The notes: generated by a model not told the origin, from the sequence alone. Positions 51,146 to 60,271 are shown, counted from the stretch's first letter. The stretch is 64,000 nt of DNA from UA16 sp002292325 (GCA_943788645.1 CALSRC010000005.1:80386-144385), one strand, 5' to 3'. Translations and numbers: made by a program.

Positions 51146-51545
51146 AGCGAAGGATGAACGCTATTCATTCCTTGATTTTTCAGCCGATGAAAAAGATGCT
51201 TTTTTCAATGACGTCTACAATGCCTTGTATGTAGATGAAACTGGTCAACCCACGAAAAGTCCCTTCACACAGCTCGACATTTCACATGCGAATCTGTGCG
51301 AATATTACAACGAGGGCATCTTCATCGATCGTTGCGTTCAGACCCTCTTTTTTACCCTCTTCAACTTATGTAAAATTGATGGCCTGACTCATGAACAAGA
51401 GCATCAGCTCAGTTGGTACATCGCTCAATGGAAGCCCGCTTGTCCGAAATTGGAGTCAATTGAAAACTTGTTGCAGTTGCTCAAAATTCAAGGGGAACTC
51501 GGGAGCATTCTGCCGGACTTGCCCTCTGACGCGGATTCAATCTGA
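51117..51545 (+). CDS. TerB-like small protein at the end of the graspetide locus
   Basis: The 142-residue protein has an N-terminal acidic region (FSADEKDAFFNDVYNALYVD) and a TerB-type helical end: CVQTLFFTLFNLCKIDGLTH, EQEHQLSWYIAQWKP, then LESIENLLQLLKIQGELGSI. It shares the KIDGLTHEQE (acid after a DG turn) pattern with the TerB-like gene at 47514 (ESDGLHHSEE). It overlaps the 130-residue paralogue upstream in a different frame and the corrected end of the convergent hydrolase gene by 9 bases. It is the last gene in the plus-strand run. Function unknown. Confidence 0.45.
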   Translation: MNISGNGSFEAKDERYSFLDFSADEKDAFFNDVYNALYVDETGQPTKSPFTQLDISHANLCEYYNEGIFIDRCVQTLFFTLFNLCKIDGLTHEQEHQLSWYIAQWKPACPKLESIENLLQLLKIQGELGSILPDLPSDADSI

Positions 51546-52953
51546 GATAATGATCCGCTGTAAAGTCGCACCGTCGTTCCAGGAGATCATGTACATGCCG
51601 TTGGGTAAAATCCGTTACATCACACTGATTCCCTTGTCCCGAGGCAACTGTTCGGCCCGTCCCATCCATTAAGTACCAAAGAACAGGTTCAGATGAGAGG
51701 GTCACCAATTTCGCACCGTGTGTAGGGTTCGGATACACCTTAGAACCTTGAAGTCCGTGATCTTCATATCCGATCGAATTAGAGGTGCAAACGGTTGCCA
51801 AGGTATTGAACCACAGCGTTGAACCAAAAATGGCCTGACCGGCACACTCTACATGGTCAAAAGCCCCCAGATCAATGGCCTCTACCGATTCCGCGCCGTT
51901 ATCGGTCATATAGGCCTCTGCTACCAGGGCATTCTGATAAAAAACTTGCTCATCTTCCGTACAGTAGTACATGCGAAGCGGCACCTCTGGAACCCATTCA
52001 TACACGTCATTGTCTGATGCTGCTGCTTCGAATGGCTCACCCTCGTTGAGCAATACATCGAGCATACCCGGCTGAACAAAATCAGCTGTATAAAAAGGCA
52101 GAGCCGCATTGATTTCCCAGGACGGTGTCATGCCATCCAACAACCCCTCCAATTCGGATGCATAGGGCTCTTGAAAGTATTCGTTGGGGTTTTCGTAGAG
52201 ATTTCCGTACACGCTTTGCCACGCCAGCGCGGTGTACGCCAAATACGACGGATTGGAATAACTGTCGTCTGCAAAGGTCTGCGGAAATTGAGCACCCGTG
52301 ATGCTGTAAGGACCTGAACCTGGCGCGCTAGCTACTACTGGGTACTGTGGCCAATTCTCTTGCAATTCACGGTGCAATGCCATAGCTGCATGGCCGCCTT
52401 GAGAATAGCCTGAGATGAAGAGTTGATTGAGGTCGTGAGCGTTGCCTGAAGGATTCTCAGATGTGTGAAGCGCATCAATTAAATAAGAACCTGACGCCGC
52501 TTCACTCGCAGCATGCACATACGGATGCAAGTGCTCATCGTCCTCTCCCAGTCCTACGTAATCAGGCATCAAAACAGTGAAGCCTAATCCCGCCATGAGG
52601 TACCCTAATTCGCCTTCGTAACTCAAAAACGAAGGGGCATCCGTGCGGACAAAAATGGTTCCGTGCATGTAAATATGCACAGGATTCGGACAATTGGGGT
52701 CCAGATCGGTGGGTTCAAACAGGGCCCCTGACACGGTGATCGTACTGTCCAAAAAAGGCATCTCGTAACTAACGCGGTAAGCATCCACGCCTGTGATGGG
52801 TTGAAAAAGAGCACTGGGTAAGCCATAATCCATCGCCAACGATTCCACTTGGCTGAGCGTTTGGTTGCCGATGGCAGTATACGATTGAGCAAACAGGCCA
52901 TAAAAGGGGAGCAAGAGCCCGATGAAGAGTGTTAATTTGGGAAATAACTGCAT
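51537..52953 (-). CDS. Secreted alpha/beta hydrolase with T9SS type A tail (one frameshift)
   Basis: This secreted serine hydrolase begins with signal peptide MQLFPKLTLFIGLLLPFYGL. The catalytic serine lies in FISGYSQGGHAAMALHREL, a Gly-x-Ser-x-Gly nucleophile elbow near residue 185; the late His lies in FDHVECAGQAIFG. The protein ends with a type A sorting signal: VYPNPTHGAKLVTLSS in frame, then the raw frame goes astray after CDVTDF. Removing one T from the run at 51607-51610 restores VTDLPNGMYMISWNDGATLQ, ending RIIISD with a stop at 51537. Both are exact T9SS features. The natural gene is therefore intact and the extra T is almost surely a sequencing error. Substrate unknown. Confidence 0.82.
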
Positions 52954-53178
52954 AGCGAGCAAGTTATCCTAAACTCTGCGTTATTCAACTCATCCGATCA
53001 GTCAAAATCAAATAAATCCATGTCAGATCTGCTGTTCCATCGAATTATTCGCCACACTTCCAAAGTTACTCAAGCACAAAAAGCCATAACCAGCACTTAA
53101 AATTTTGGAGTCATCCAAGTCACCGAGGCATCCCCCAGAGTCGAATTGATTTGGAAAAGGCAGACCTTCGTGCAGAGT

Positions 53179-54129
53179 ATGAGTAAGCATCTCCATCCAC
53201 GCAACCGAAATCGAGCTACCTATGACCTGCACGCGCTGGTGGAGTGCGTGCCTGAACTTGCCTCATACATTTGCGAGAGGCCCGGTGGTGGACAAACGAT
53301 AAAATTTGAGGATCCTCGTGGTGTCAAGCGGCTCAATCAAGCTCTGATGCACCATCACTATGGCATCACACAATGGGACTTTCCTGATGACAACCTGTGC
53401 CCTGCCATCCCCGGTCGTGCGGATGCACTTCATGTCATGGCCGATCTCATTGCGGAGCACAACCGTGGTTGCATTCCCACAGGCCCAAAGATGGTTGGTC
53501 TGGACATCGGAACGGGCGCGAGTTTGGTCTATCCGCTAATCGGGTCAGTGGAATACGGCTGGTCCTTCATCGGCACAGATATTGCCCCCGATTCGATCCA
53601 TGCGGCCCTCAGGATTCTTGAAGCGAATCCGGTCCAAGCGAAAACAATAACATGCCGCTTGCAACCGAATTCCAATTCGATTTTTAATGGAATGCTTCAA
53701 CCGGGGGAATTCATAGACTTCACTTTGTGTAACCCTCCCTTCCATGCATCAGAGGATGCCGCTTCTGATGCTGCGAGGCGCAAGATTCGTCATCTAAAAA
53801 AGCGCAAACCTCAAGGCGACATGGCGCTGAATTTTGCTGGCCTTCAAAACGAGTTGATATATCCCGGTGGGGAACTGGCTTTCATCATTCTGATGATCAA
53901 GGAAAGTATTGTGTGGTGCCGGCAGGTCTTTTGGTTCTCAACCCTCGTAGCCAAGGCAAGTCACCTTCCAAGAATTCGTGAAGCTCTCCAACGGGCCGGA
54001 GCTACGAAAATCGAAGAACTTCCACTCACAACTGGCAATAAGTCATCCCGCATCATTGCTTGGACTTTCCTTGAAATCAAGGCCCAGAAAGCTTGGCAGC
54101 AAGCGAGGTGGCATAAAACAATGAAATGA
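53179..54129 (+). CDS. rlmF: 23S rRNA (adenine-1618-N6)-methyltransferase
   Basis: The 316-residue enzyme of the RlmF family methylates A1618 of 23S rRNA with S-adenosylmethionine. It starts at 53179 (MSKHLHPRNRNRATYDLHAL, the family opening). Key blocks are NQALMHHHYGITQWDFPDDN, the SAM site MVGLDIGTGASLVYPLIGS and the catalytic LCNPPFHASEDAASDA with the NPPF motif used for exocyclic amino methylation. C-terminal LNFAGLQNELIYPGGELAFI also fits. It stands alone between the hydrolase and the small genes at 54166; the 52954-53178 interval shows nothing else. Confidence 0.92.
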   Translation: MSKHLHPRNRNRATYDLHALVECVPELASYICERPGGGQTIKFEDPRGVKRLNQALMHHHYGITQWDFPDDNLCPAIPGRADALHVMADLIAEHNRGCIPTGPKMVGLDIGTGASLVYPLIGSVEYGWSFIGTDIAPDSIHAALRILEANPVQAKTITCRLQPNSNSIFNGMLQPGEFIDFTLCNPPFHASEDAASDAARRKIRHLKKRKPQGDMALNFAGLQNELIYPGGELAFIILMIKESIVWCRQVFWFSTLVAKASHLPRIREALQRAGATKIEELPLTTGNKSSRIIAWTFLEIKAQKAWQQARWHKTMK

Positions 54130-54165
54130 CACAAAGATCCCCATTGATTCCTTGGCGACTAGGTG

Positions 54166-54678
54166 TTATCCTTTCCGTTCAAGGGCGCTGCTAGGATTTG
54201 ATTTGTTCAGAAGAGCCTCCAATTCCTCTATTCGTTGTGAAGTAGAGTGCTCATCCCACTCCATGGATATGGTGAACGTATGGCCCGATTCTGATTGCAA
54301 TTCAATGTTGCCCTGGTCAGGATCCTCCGGGACAGAGCTCACAATGAACACGTCTCGGCGAGACGTCCAAGCCCATTCCATTCTCTCGTGATAAGAAGCC
54401 AGAAAATCGGCTGCGGCCTCTTCATCTCCATTCTCGATGACAATCTCCAATGCAAAATGATGCCCAGAATCGCCCAGTATGTTGATCAAGCCTTCCACCG
54501 GTTTCAATGGGTCATCGTACCAACCCGCCATATTGGATTGTTTCTCATCCAGCAGGATTGAAAACCTAACATTTCCCAACAAAAGACCCGCAGAGAAAGG
54601 TGTGAAGTGATCCTCATAATCTCCACAAAGTTGGAGTTTTAAAATGTTCTCAGAGGCTGGGCTATTTCCTTCGTTCAT
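54166..54678 (-). CDS. Hypothetical protein (170 aa)
   Basis: The 170-residue soluble acidic protein starts at 54678 (MNEGNSPASENILKLQLCGD); the frame back to 54780 overlaps the divergent gene. It contains YEDHFTPFSAGLLLGNVRFS, DEKQSNMAGWYDDPLKPVEG and HHFALEIVIENGDEEAAADF, with a C-terminal helix SQRIEELEALLNKSNPSSAL. No domain, signal peptide or membrane segment is recognised. The codon pattern is gene-like. Function unknown. Confidence 0.5.
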   Translation of the reverse strand: MNEGNSPASENILKLQLCGDYEDHFTPFSAGLLLGNVRFSILLDEKQSNMAGWYDDPLKPVEGLINILGDSGHHFALEIVIENGDEEAAADFLASYHERMEWAWTSRRDVFIVSSVPEDPDQGNIELQSESGHTFTISMEWDEHSTSQRIEELEALLNKSNPSSALERKG

Positions 54679-54697
54679 TCTTTTTGAATCTAACAAG

Positions 54698-54985
54698 ATG
54701 CAAAGAAAGATATGTCTTAATTCAGCATTCCAAAAGAGAAATTGCGGTACATCAAAAGTCACCAATGAAGAACGTGCCAAGCGAATGGCCGATCATGGTT
54801 TTTTTGAGGTTGACATTATGGGTTTTCACCATCGGCGCAAACAAGAAAAAGAACGGGTAGCACCTTTCCAATACCTACTGCAAACGGCTGTGCATCGCCA
54901 TAGTTTCAGGGAAGAAATGAATGCTTTTATTCCTCGTGATTTGGTTCGACTGAACCAGTCTCAGACGTCCAAACTTGTCCATTAG
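54698..54985 (+). CDS. Hypothetical protein (95 aa)
   Basis: The 95-residue basic protein starts at the ATG at 54698 (MQRKICLNSAFQKRNCGTSK); the longer frame from 54644 overlaps the divergent gene more. Segments such as RMADHGFFEVDIMGFHHRRK and APFQYLLQTAVHRHSFREEM are rich in His/Arg and helical. It is divergent from the previous gene with about 20 bases between. No family is recognised; it could be a spurious frame. Confidence 0.35.
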   Translation: MQRKICLNSAFQKRNCGTSKVTNEERAKRMADHGFFEVDIMGFHHRRKQEKERVAPFQYLLQTAVHRHSFREEMNAFIPRDLVRLNQSQTSKLVH

Positions 54986-55040
54986 TCCAACGGTTCAAAC
55001 CTTGATTTTATTTTTCGTATCTTAAGAGAAACCGAAAATA

Positions 55041-55715
55041 ATTCGGCATCTTCTTCTTCTTTCGATTTGCCTTGTCACTTTCCATTTAAGTGCGCAAGAA
55101 TTAGTGGTAGAATATCCATACAATCCAAATGTTGAGAACAATAGTAATATTGGCGTGGAAGATTTGATGGCCTTATTGGCTAGCTTTGGAATGGATTTCG
55201 AAGTGGAGGAATTGGCTGCGCAGAACTCGACATTCGACGGTGACTACAACAGCCTTACAAATCAACCAGCGATTCCGAGCAATGTAAGTGACCTTACCAA
55301 TGACGCAGGATACACCACGTTCGATGGGGCATACGGAAATTTGACAGGTGCCCCAACTTTAGCGACGGTTGCAACATCAGGTTCGTACACGGATTTGAGT
55401 AATCAGTTGAAGCAAAAGGATATCGTTGAATCTGCTTACAACCTCACTGGCGCCAACCTCAGTTACGCCAACCTCAGTTACGCCGCACTCTCTATGGCCA
55501 ACCTCTCTGAAGCCGACCTCAGTGGCGCCGACCTCCAAGACGCCGACCTCGTTGACGCCATCCTCGAAAGCGTCGAAAATCAACCCATATCACAACTTCC
55601 ATTATATCGACGTAAAAATAATTTTAACATAAGACATATTGATCTTGGGCATATTATACAAAAGGCATTATATTGGACGAAAACACCTAATTATGAGCCA
55701 ATTCACATTTCATAA
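55041..55715 (+). CDS. Secreted protein with dockerin-like and pentapeptide repeats, non-standard start
   Basis: The ordinary start, a GTG at 55104, removes the signal peptide. The same frame is open from 55026 and reads IIRHLLLLSICLVTFHLSAQ, then ELVVEYPYNPN, a textbook signal peptide, so translation probably starts at ATT 55041 or ATA 55038 (or an ATG has been lost by error). The mature part has NIGVEDLMALLASFG (dockerin-like calcium/helix pattern), TFDGDYNSLTNQPAIPSNVS with a repeat TFDGAYGNLTGAPTLATVAT (a fibre-type linker), then pentapeptide repeats (LTGANLSYANLSYAALSMAN, LSEADLSGADLQDADL). The last 48 residues are AT-rich and unlike the rest, suggesting a replaced 3' end. Confidence 0.6.
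   Translation: MRHLLLLSICLVTFHLSAQELVVEYPYNPNVENNSNIGVEDLMALLASFGMDFEVEELAAQNSTFDGDYNSLTNQPAIPSNVSDLTNDAGYTTFDGAYGNLTGAPTLATVATSGSYTDLSNQLKQKDIVESAYNLTGANLSYANLSYAALSMANLSEADLSGADLQDADLVDAILESVENQPISQLPLYRRKNNFNIRHIDLGHIIQKALYWTKTPNYEPIHIS
55645..55676 (+). promoter_or_regulatory. Candidate Bacteroidota-type promoter
   Basis: TTGG at 55645-55648 and TATATTGG at 55669-55676, 20 bases apart, resemble the -33 (TTTG) and -7 (TAnnTTTG) boxes read by the primary sigma of Bacteroidota. It stands about 17 bases upstream of the large Cys-rich repeat gene's likely start at 55693, in the AT-rich end of the previous gene. Two mismatches; no experimental support. Confidence 0.35.
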
Positions 55716-58700
55716 AAACATGATTAGCCGCATAATGCTTTTGATGATCTGCATAGCCTTTTCATCAGTGCTGATGTCACAGACATGCACCGATGTTACT
55801 GCCTGCAATTACAACGCTGCGGATACAATAAGCACCAATTGCAAATACACAGGTGACATTTGCAACGATAATAATCCTGCTACTGTTTCGGATATCTTAG
55901 ATGCAAATTGCAGTTGCGCGGGAGTTAATGCCATTGTTGGTTGCTTTGACCCTACAGCCTGCAACTACTTATCTACAGCCAATTCTCCAGGAGCGTGCCT
56001 CTATGAGTTCACGACCACCGAATCATGCTGGACTTGTTCTCAAACCATTGGTCAAGGAGCACACGGTGATGGAAAGGGCATTCTTGTGGATAATGACATC
56101 AACAAGAATGGCGTATGTGACAATACCGAAATCTATGGCTGCATGAACGCTACTGCCTGCAATTACAATGCTCAGGCAACTGCGTCAAATGCATTTGAAA
56201 ATGCACCTAACCCCTGTGTCTTCCCTGAAGGTTGTGACTATTGCGGAATAATGGATGAAATCGGTACTGAATATTTCCTTTCTGCAACTGGTGACTCCTT
56301 AACAATCGACGCCAATGGCAATGCGGTTGGTGGGACAGCTCTTACACATCACAAGGATTACATTCTTCTCAACGGAGATAAAAATGGAAACGATAATTGC
56401 GACATTACTGATGTCGAGGGCTGCACGAATTCCGATGCATGCAACTACAACATAAACGCAAACATCGATGATGGATCGTGCGTCGAACCTAAGGACTGCG
56501 GTTGCAATGGAAGCGCAGCCAAAGACATGCCCGTTGGCGATTGTGATTGCTTCGGAGCTCAGTTAGACTCAATTGGCAGCTGTCTACTTTCAACTGATGT
56601 CAATTTTTGCACCTCTGACACCAACAACAACTTAATCTGCGACGACGATGAAGTTGTAGGGTGTATGGATTCCTCAGCTTGTAATTACAATTCCTCGGCC
56701 AATGTTTCGGCACCTTGTTATGAGGAAGATGAATGTGGAAGCTGTGGAGGTGCTGGAATTCCAGCCGGATTTTGTGATTGCGCGGGAACGACCGCAGACA
56801 CAAACTCCAATGGCATTTGCGATAACGTTGAAGTATCGGGCTGTCTGGATAATACCAGCTGTAATTTCAACAATACTGCCACTTTGAGTGATGCCAGTGC
56901 CTGTTTGTATGAGGATGAATGTGGCGTTTGTGGTGGCCAAGGAAAAGACCCTGCCCACTGCAATTGCGACGGTGACATTGAGGATGCAATCGGTAAATGT
57001 GGAGGTAATTGCACGGCTGATGTCGATGGTGACGGCATCTGTGATGACATCGATCCGTGCTTGGTCGCAGGAGAAGTGCTAAACGCATGCAACGTATGTG
57101 TGCCAGCAGGCACACCAGCACCTACTCCACTGGATTGTGGTTGCCGAACAGTTGCTTCCTTTGATGCTTGCGGATGCACCGATAATACTCCCGACAATCC
57201 GAATGACTTTGACTTCACGCCATATTTTTCCGAACTAGGCAAAGAGTGCGACGGGTCGTGTACTTGGGGCTCAAAAGTTGTCAATGGTCAAACCGTTTGT
57301 ATCGTCGTTTCAGGAGCAATAACAACAGTTCCTGAATCGACTAACCTAAAGCGGATGGTGGGAAACAATGTGCTTCTCGAAACGGACCCTTTCGGTTTGG
57401 AAAGATGGGTACGGCAAATAGACACGTTGCATGCTAGAATGACCAAAAACCTTGATGACGGAAGTCTAGGAGGATACAGTGATAGTTTGACCATTGAAAA
57501 GTCGATTGTCAGTAACGGAATTCTAACCGTCCTTGGAAATGACACAGGAAAAGTCGCTGATATCGGCTTAATCAATGTGTTGAACGATAGTGTCAATTTC
57601 AAAACCAATGTACACATCCAAGGATGGCTGCGGGTTCTTGGAACGAATTTTTCAGACGGAGGCATTGAAACCACTACCCTTGGAATGTCAGGTGACCTGA
57701 ACGTAGGTGGTCACATTCACGGCGATAGTTCCTTGACCATCAATACCAATGCTACAATACACGACTCGCTGCTTGTGGGATCGAACCTCCGGGTCGGATT
57801 CAACAACCAAGTCATCATGGACAGTACCGGAAATATTTCGGCGTCGCAACTGGAACTCTCCGATTCCTTAATTGTATCTGAACGTGCTATCTTGAAAGGA
57901 GGCGCGAATATTTACGGCGATGTAAAAGTCAATAATGATGGTTTGACTATCGACAATACTGGGAACCTAACAGTCAAAGGAAACGCTTTAGTTAATGGAA
58001 ACGACTCCATAGGTGGAAACCTGAGCGTAGCCGGAACGCTAACAACAAATTCAAGTGTTTTGTTGAATGATAGTTTGACCGTGAAAAAATCCTTGACACT
58101 GCAAGAGGATTTCTTGCACACCGGACCAACGTTTAAATCCAGTGCCAACTCCTTCCAAATCGGATCTTCAGCGGCTTCGATACCAAGTGCTGACGATTAT
58201 TCTTTGGTGGTCGATGGCAAGGGAAACAACACAAGTGGCATAGCCATTCGCGTCAATGCAGAGACCGCAAGGAATTCGAACAAATTTGTCACCTTCATGA
58301 ATTCCGGCGGCACCAAGGTCGGTGAAATCATTGGCGAGAGACAAGATGAATTTGGCAACCAAAAACTCTACGCATATGAGCTTTCGTTCCTAGCCATTGC
58401 ATTGGCTCAAGAAACGTTCAATCAAGTGCAGGCCGGTAAAGATGTCGCCGAAGTCTCGGTTGAGGTAGCGACCTATGCTGCGGCAGGCGTTGCTGCCGTC
58501 ATCCCCGGAGCTGGCCTCACCGATGTTGATGTTGCGGAAGGTGTCGCGGAAGGTGTGGCATCAGCGGCCGCAGGCGCGAAAGCGGTAGTTGCAGGTGCTT
58601 CTTTGACTGAGAGGATTGCCGCTGTAGCCGTGGCAACTTCGCAATTGGCGACCTTTAAGGGAATTATGATTGCCGATCAGGGGGTCACCTATGCTACGGG

Positions 58701-59853
58701 ATCTGGAGATTATGCTGAATGGCTGCTACGAGAAAATTTGACGGAGCTGTACATGCCTGGACAAATTGTTGGCGTCCGCGGAGGTAAAATTTCCTTGCAA
58801 ACGGATGAGGCCGAAGATATATTGATTATCTCTACCGCCCCTGCCATACTTGGTAATCAGCCTGAGAATGTCGAGGATTATGAACAAGTCGCATTCCTCG
58901 GCCAAGTACCAGTAAGGGTATTGGGTTCTGTGAATGTCGGAGATTACATCCTCCCATCTGGTGATAACGACGGTTACGGAATAGCAATTAGTCCTGACGA
59001 AATCCGACTAGAAGAAATCGCCAGCATCGTCGCCGTTGCCTGGGAAGATGGTGCTTCGGATTTGGTGAATTTTGTCAACGCCTCCATCGGGTTAGATGGA
59101 GCAGCGCGAAAGGAGCTTGTAATCGCCTTGCAGAAGCAAATGGACGAGTTCCGAGTGGAATATAGCGATGGCCTCAATTCACTTCAAAACCAGATTTCCA
59201 ACTTACAAGCTGATCTGTTGGCACTGATGGGACAACAGAATGGTACAAGTGCACCGCTCAATAGCCAAGCCATAGCAGCCTCCATTCAAAAGAATCTGTC
59301 ACAAGAAGAAGCGAAAGCCACTCAACCAGGGAGCATGGGCAGCCGAGCAGACACCTCACCGACATCTGAACCTGTGAACTTCTCCAACTTGAGTTTGGCT
59401 GAAACCGAACGAATTTGTCAAGAGCAGATTAAAATCGCCTTGGAACAGGCCGCTTCAATAACCAAAGAAGATAAAGCCTTATCCATTGAGCAATTTGCAC
59501 AAGACATGGCCTCGATTCAAGCGCACTTCCTTTCAGCTGAATTCTCCGAAAAACCAGATATCAAGACGCTGATGCCAAGTAATGTGGATCCAATCGCGCT
59601 GGAAATAACCGCAGATATTGCATTCGCTGCTTTGAATATTATCACCCATCCTGAAAACCTGCGCCCTTCGCTCAGAAAGGCATTGAGGCAACAAACTCGT
59701 CAACTCGAGGCGAGTGGAATGGACGCGGAAAAAATACTAGCAGATTATGCAGAAGGGTCTGCAGGTGAGGACTTGTTACTCAAAAAGGCCAAAGAAGTAG
59801 CGAAGGAACAGATGCTCCTCATGTACCCATACATGCGACGATTCCAGCATTAA
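55693..59853 (+). CDS. Very large secreted Cys-rich repeat protein with fibre-like C-terminal half
   Basis: The 1386-residue protein has a signal peptide (MISRIMLLMICIAFSSVLMS). Residues about 30-480 contain five to six copies of a repeat of the form GC.n.ACNYN....A (CTDVTACNYNAADT, GCMNATACNYNAQA, GCTNSDACNYNINAN, GCMDSSACNYNSSAN, GCLDNTSCNFNNTAT), broadly found in marine Flavobacteriales. Residues about 520-870 hold a strand-rich set of DSLTV- and GNLTV-type units. A tail domain follows with GDYAEWLLRENLTELYMPGQ and QVAFLGQVPVRVLGSVNVGD (peptidase G2/IMC-like, seen in fibre proteins), and the C-terminal quarter is helical. No T9SS tail is visible. A strong terminator follows. Probably a surface or fibre protein. 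Confidence 0.75.
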   Translation: MSQFTFHKNMISRIMLLMICIAFSSVLMSQTCTDVTACNYNAADTISTNCKYTGDICNDNNPATVSDILDANCSCAGVNAIVGCFDPTACNYLSTANSPGACLYEFTTTESCWTCSQTIGQGAHGDGKGILVDNDINKNGVCDNTEIYGCMNATACNYNAQATASNAFENAPNPCVFPEGCDYCGIMDEIGTEYFLSATGDSLTIDANGNAVGGTALTHHKDYILLNGDKNGNDNCDITDVEGCTNSDACNYNINANIDDGSCVEPKDCGCNGSAAKDMPVGDCDCFGAQLDSIGSCLLSTDVNFCTSDTNNNLICDDDEVVGCMDSSACNYNSSANVSAPCYEEDECGSCGGAGIPAGFCDCAGTTADTNSNGICDNVEVSGCLDNTSCNFNNTATLSDASACLYEDECGVCGGQGKDPAHCNCDGDIEDAIGKCGGNCTADVDGDGICDDIDPCLVAGEVLNACNVCVPAGTPAPTPLDCGCRTVASFDACGCTDNTPDNPNDFDFTPYFSELGKECDGSCTWGSKVVNGQTVCIVVSGAITTVPESTNLKRMVGNNVLLETDPFGLERWVRQIDTLHARMTKNLDDGSLGGYSDSLTIEKSIVSNGILTVLGNDTGKVADIGLINVLNDSVNFKTNVHIQGWLRVLGTNFSDGGIETTTLGMSGDLNVGGHIHGDSSLTINTNATIHDSLLVGSNLRVGFNNQVIMDSTGNISASQLELSDSLIVSERAILKGGANIYGDVKVNNDGLTIDNTGNLTVKGNALVNGNDSIGGNLSVAGTLTTNSSVLLNDSLTVKKSLTLQEDFLHTGPTFKSSANSFQIGSSAASIPSADDYSLVVDGKGNNTSGIAIRVNAETARNSNKFVTFMNSGGTKVGEIIGERQDEFGNQKLYAYELSFLAIALAQETFNQVQAGKDVAEVSVEVATYAAAGVAAVIPGAGLTDVDVAEGVAEGVASAAAGAKAVVAGASLTERIAAVAVATSQLATFKGIMIADQGVTYATGSGDYAEWLLRENLTELYMPGQIVGVRGGKISLQTDEAEDILIISTAPAILGNQPENVEDYEQVAFLGQVPVRVLGSVNVGDYILPSGDNDGYGIAISPDEIRLEEIASIVAVAWEDGASDLVNFVNASIGLDGAARKELVIALQKQMDEFRVEYSDGLNSLQNQISNLQADLLALMGQQNGTSAPLNSQAIAASIQKNLSQEEAKATQPGSMGSRADTSPTSEPVNFSNLSLAETERICQEQIKIALEQAASITKEDKALSIEQFAQDMASIQAHFLSAEFSEKPDIKTLMPSNVDPIALEITADIAFAALNIITHPENLRPSLRKALRQQTRQLEASGMDAEKILADYAEGSAGEDLLLKKAKEVAKEQMLLMYPYMRRFQH

Positions 59854-59872
59854 GAATCAATTCGAATGCTGT

Positions 59873-59908
59873 AAAAGGACACCGGTCGACCGGTGTCCTT
59901 TTTTTTTA
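59873..59908 (+). terminator. Strong intrinsic terminator after the 1386-aa gene
   Basis: A 13-bp stem (AAAAGGACACCGG and CCGGTGTCCTTTT) with a four-base TCGA loop is followed by a T tract of about ten bases. It ends transcription of the large repeat protein gene, 20 bases after its stop. Confidence 0.92.
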
Positions 59909-60228
59909 ACCATCGTTCGATGAAGGGCATCGGCTTTTGTAACCGTCTTAAACCCAGACTTCATTCCCAACTGCCACACACCGAAGCCTCATTCCGACAT
60001 CCTGCATCCTAACAAGCTGGCAAAGATGGACATCCGCGACTACTTGGAGGCCTTGTATCAGCCTACGCTAATGGAACCACGATATCGCTAGGATCTTATC
60101 CGCTTTAGTGCGAAAGGATTGATGACAATTCCAGGCAATCAGTTTCATGATACTAAGTTAGAAAACCACGGCTCACTCCCTCTCCTGTTCATAAATGTAA
60201 GCACGCTGGTAAACACACGGGCAACAAG
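59909..60228. other. Gene-free interval, possible degraded coding remnant
   Basis: About 320 bases without a supported gene. One stretch (about 59950-60091, plus) reads without stop as HPNKLAKMDIRDYLEALYQP followed by a TAG and has protein-like composition, but no start, family or full length can be shown. No IS end, tRNA or inverted repeat was seen in it. It lies between the strong terminator and the tRNA-Asp terminator. Confidence 0.3.
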
Positions 60229-60259
60229 AAGCCCCGCAATCCGAGGATATACGGGGCTT
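60229..60259 (-). terminator. Terminator hairpin after tRNA-Asp
   Basis: AAGCCCCG (60229-60236) and CGGGGCTT (60252-60259) form an 8-bp stem with a 15-base loop, followed on the minus strand by CTTCTTGTT, a T-rich run. It lies 12 bases past the 3' end of tRNA-Asp. Confidence 0.55.
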
Positions 60260-60271
60260 AGTGACATTTGT

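Noticed and set aside
55438..55560. Tandem 15-base units considered as CRISPR-like repeats
   Set aside because: Units are contiguous, code for pentapeptides and have no spacers or cas genes.
55377..55583. Minus-strand 68-aa ORF with repeated EVG units
   Set aside because: Antisense reflection of the pentapeptide repeats.
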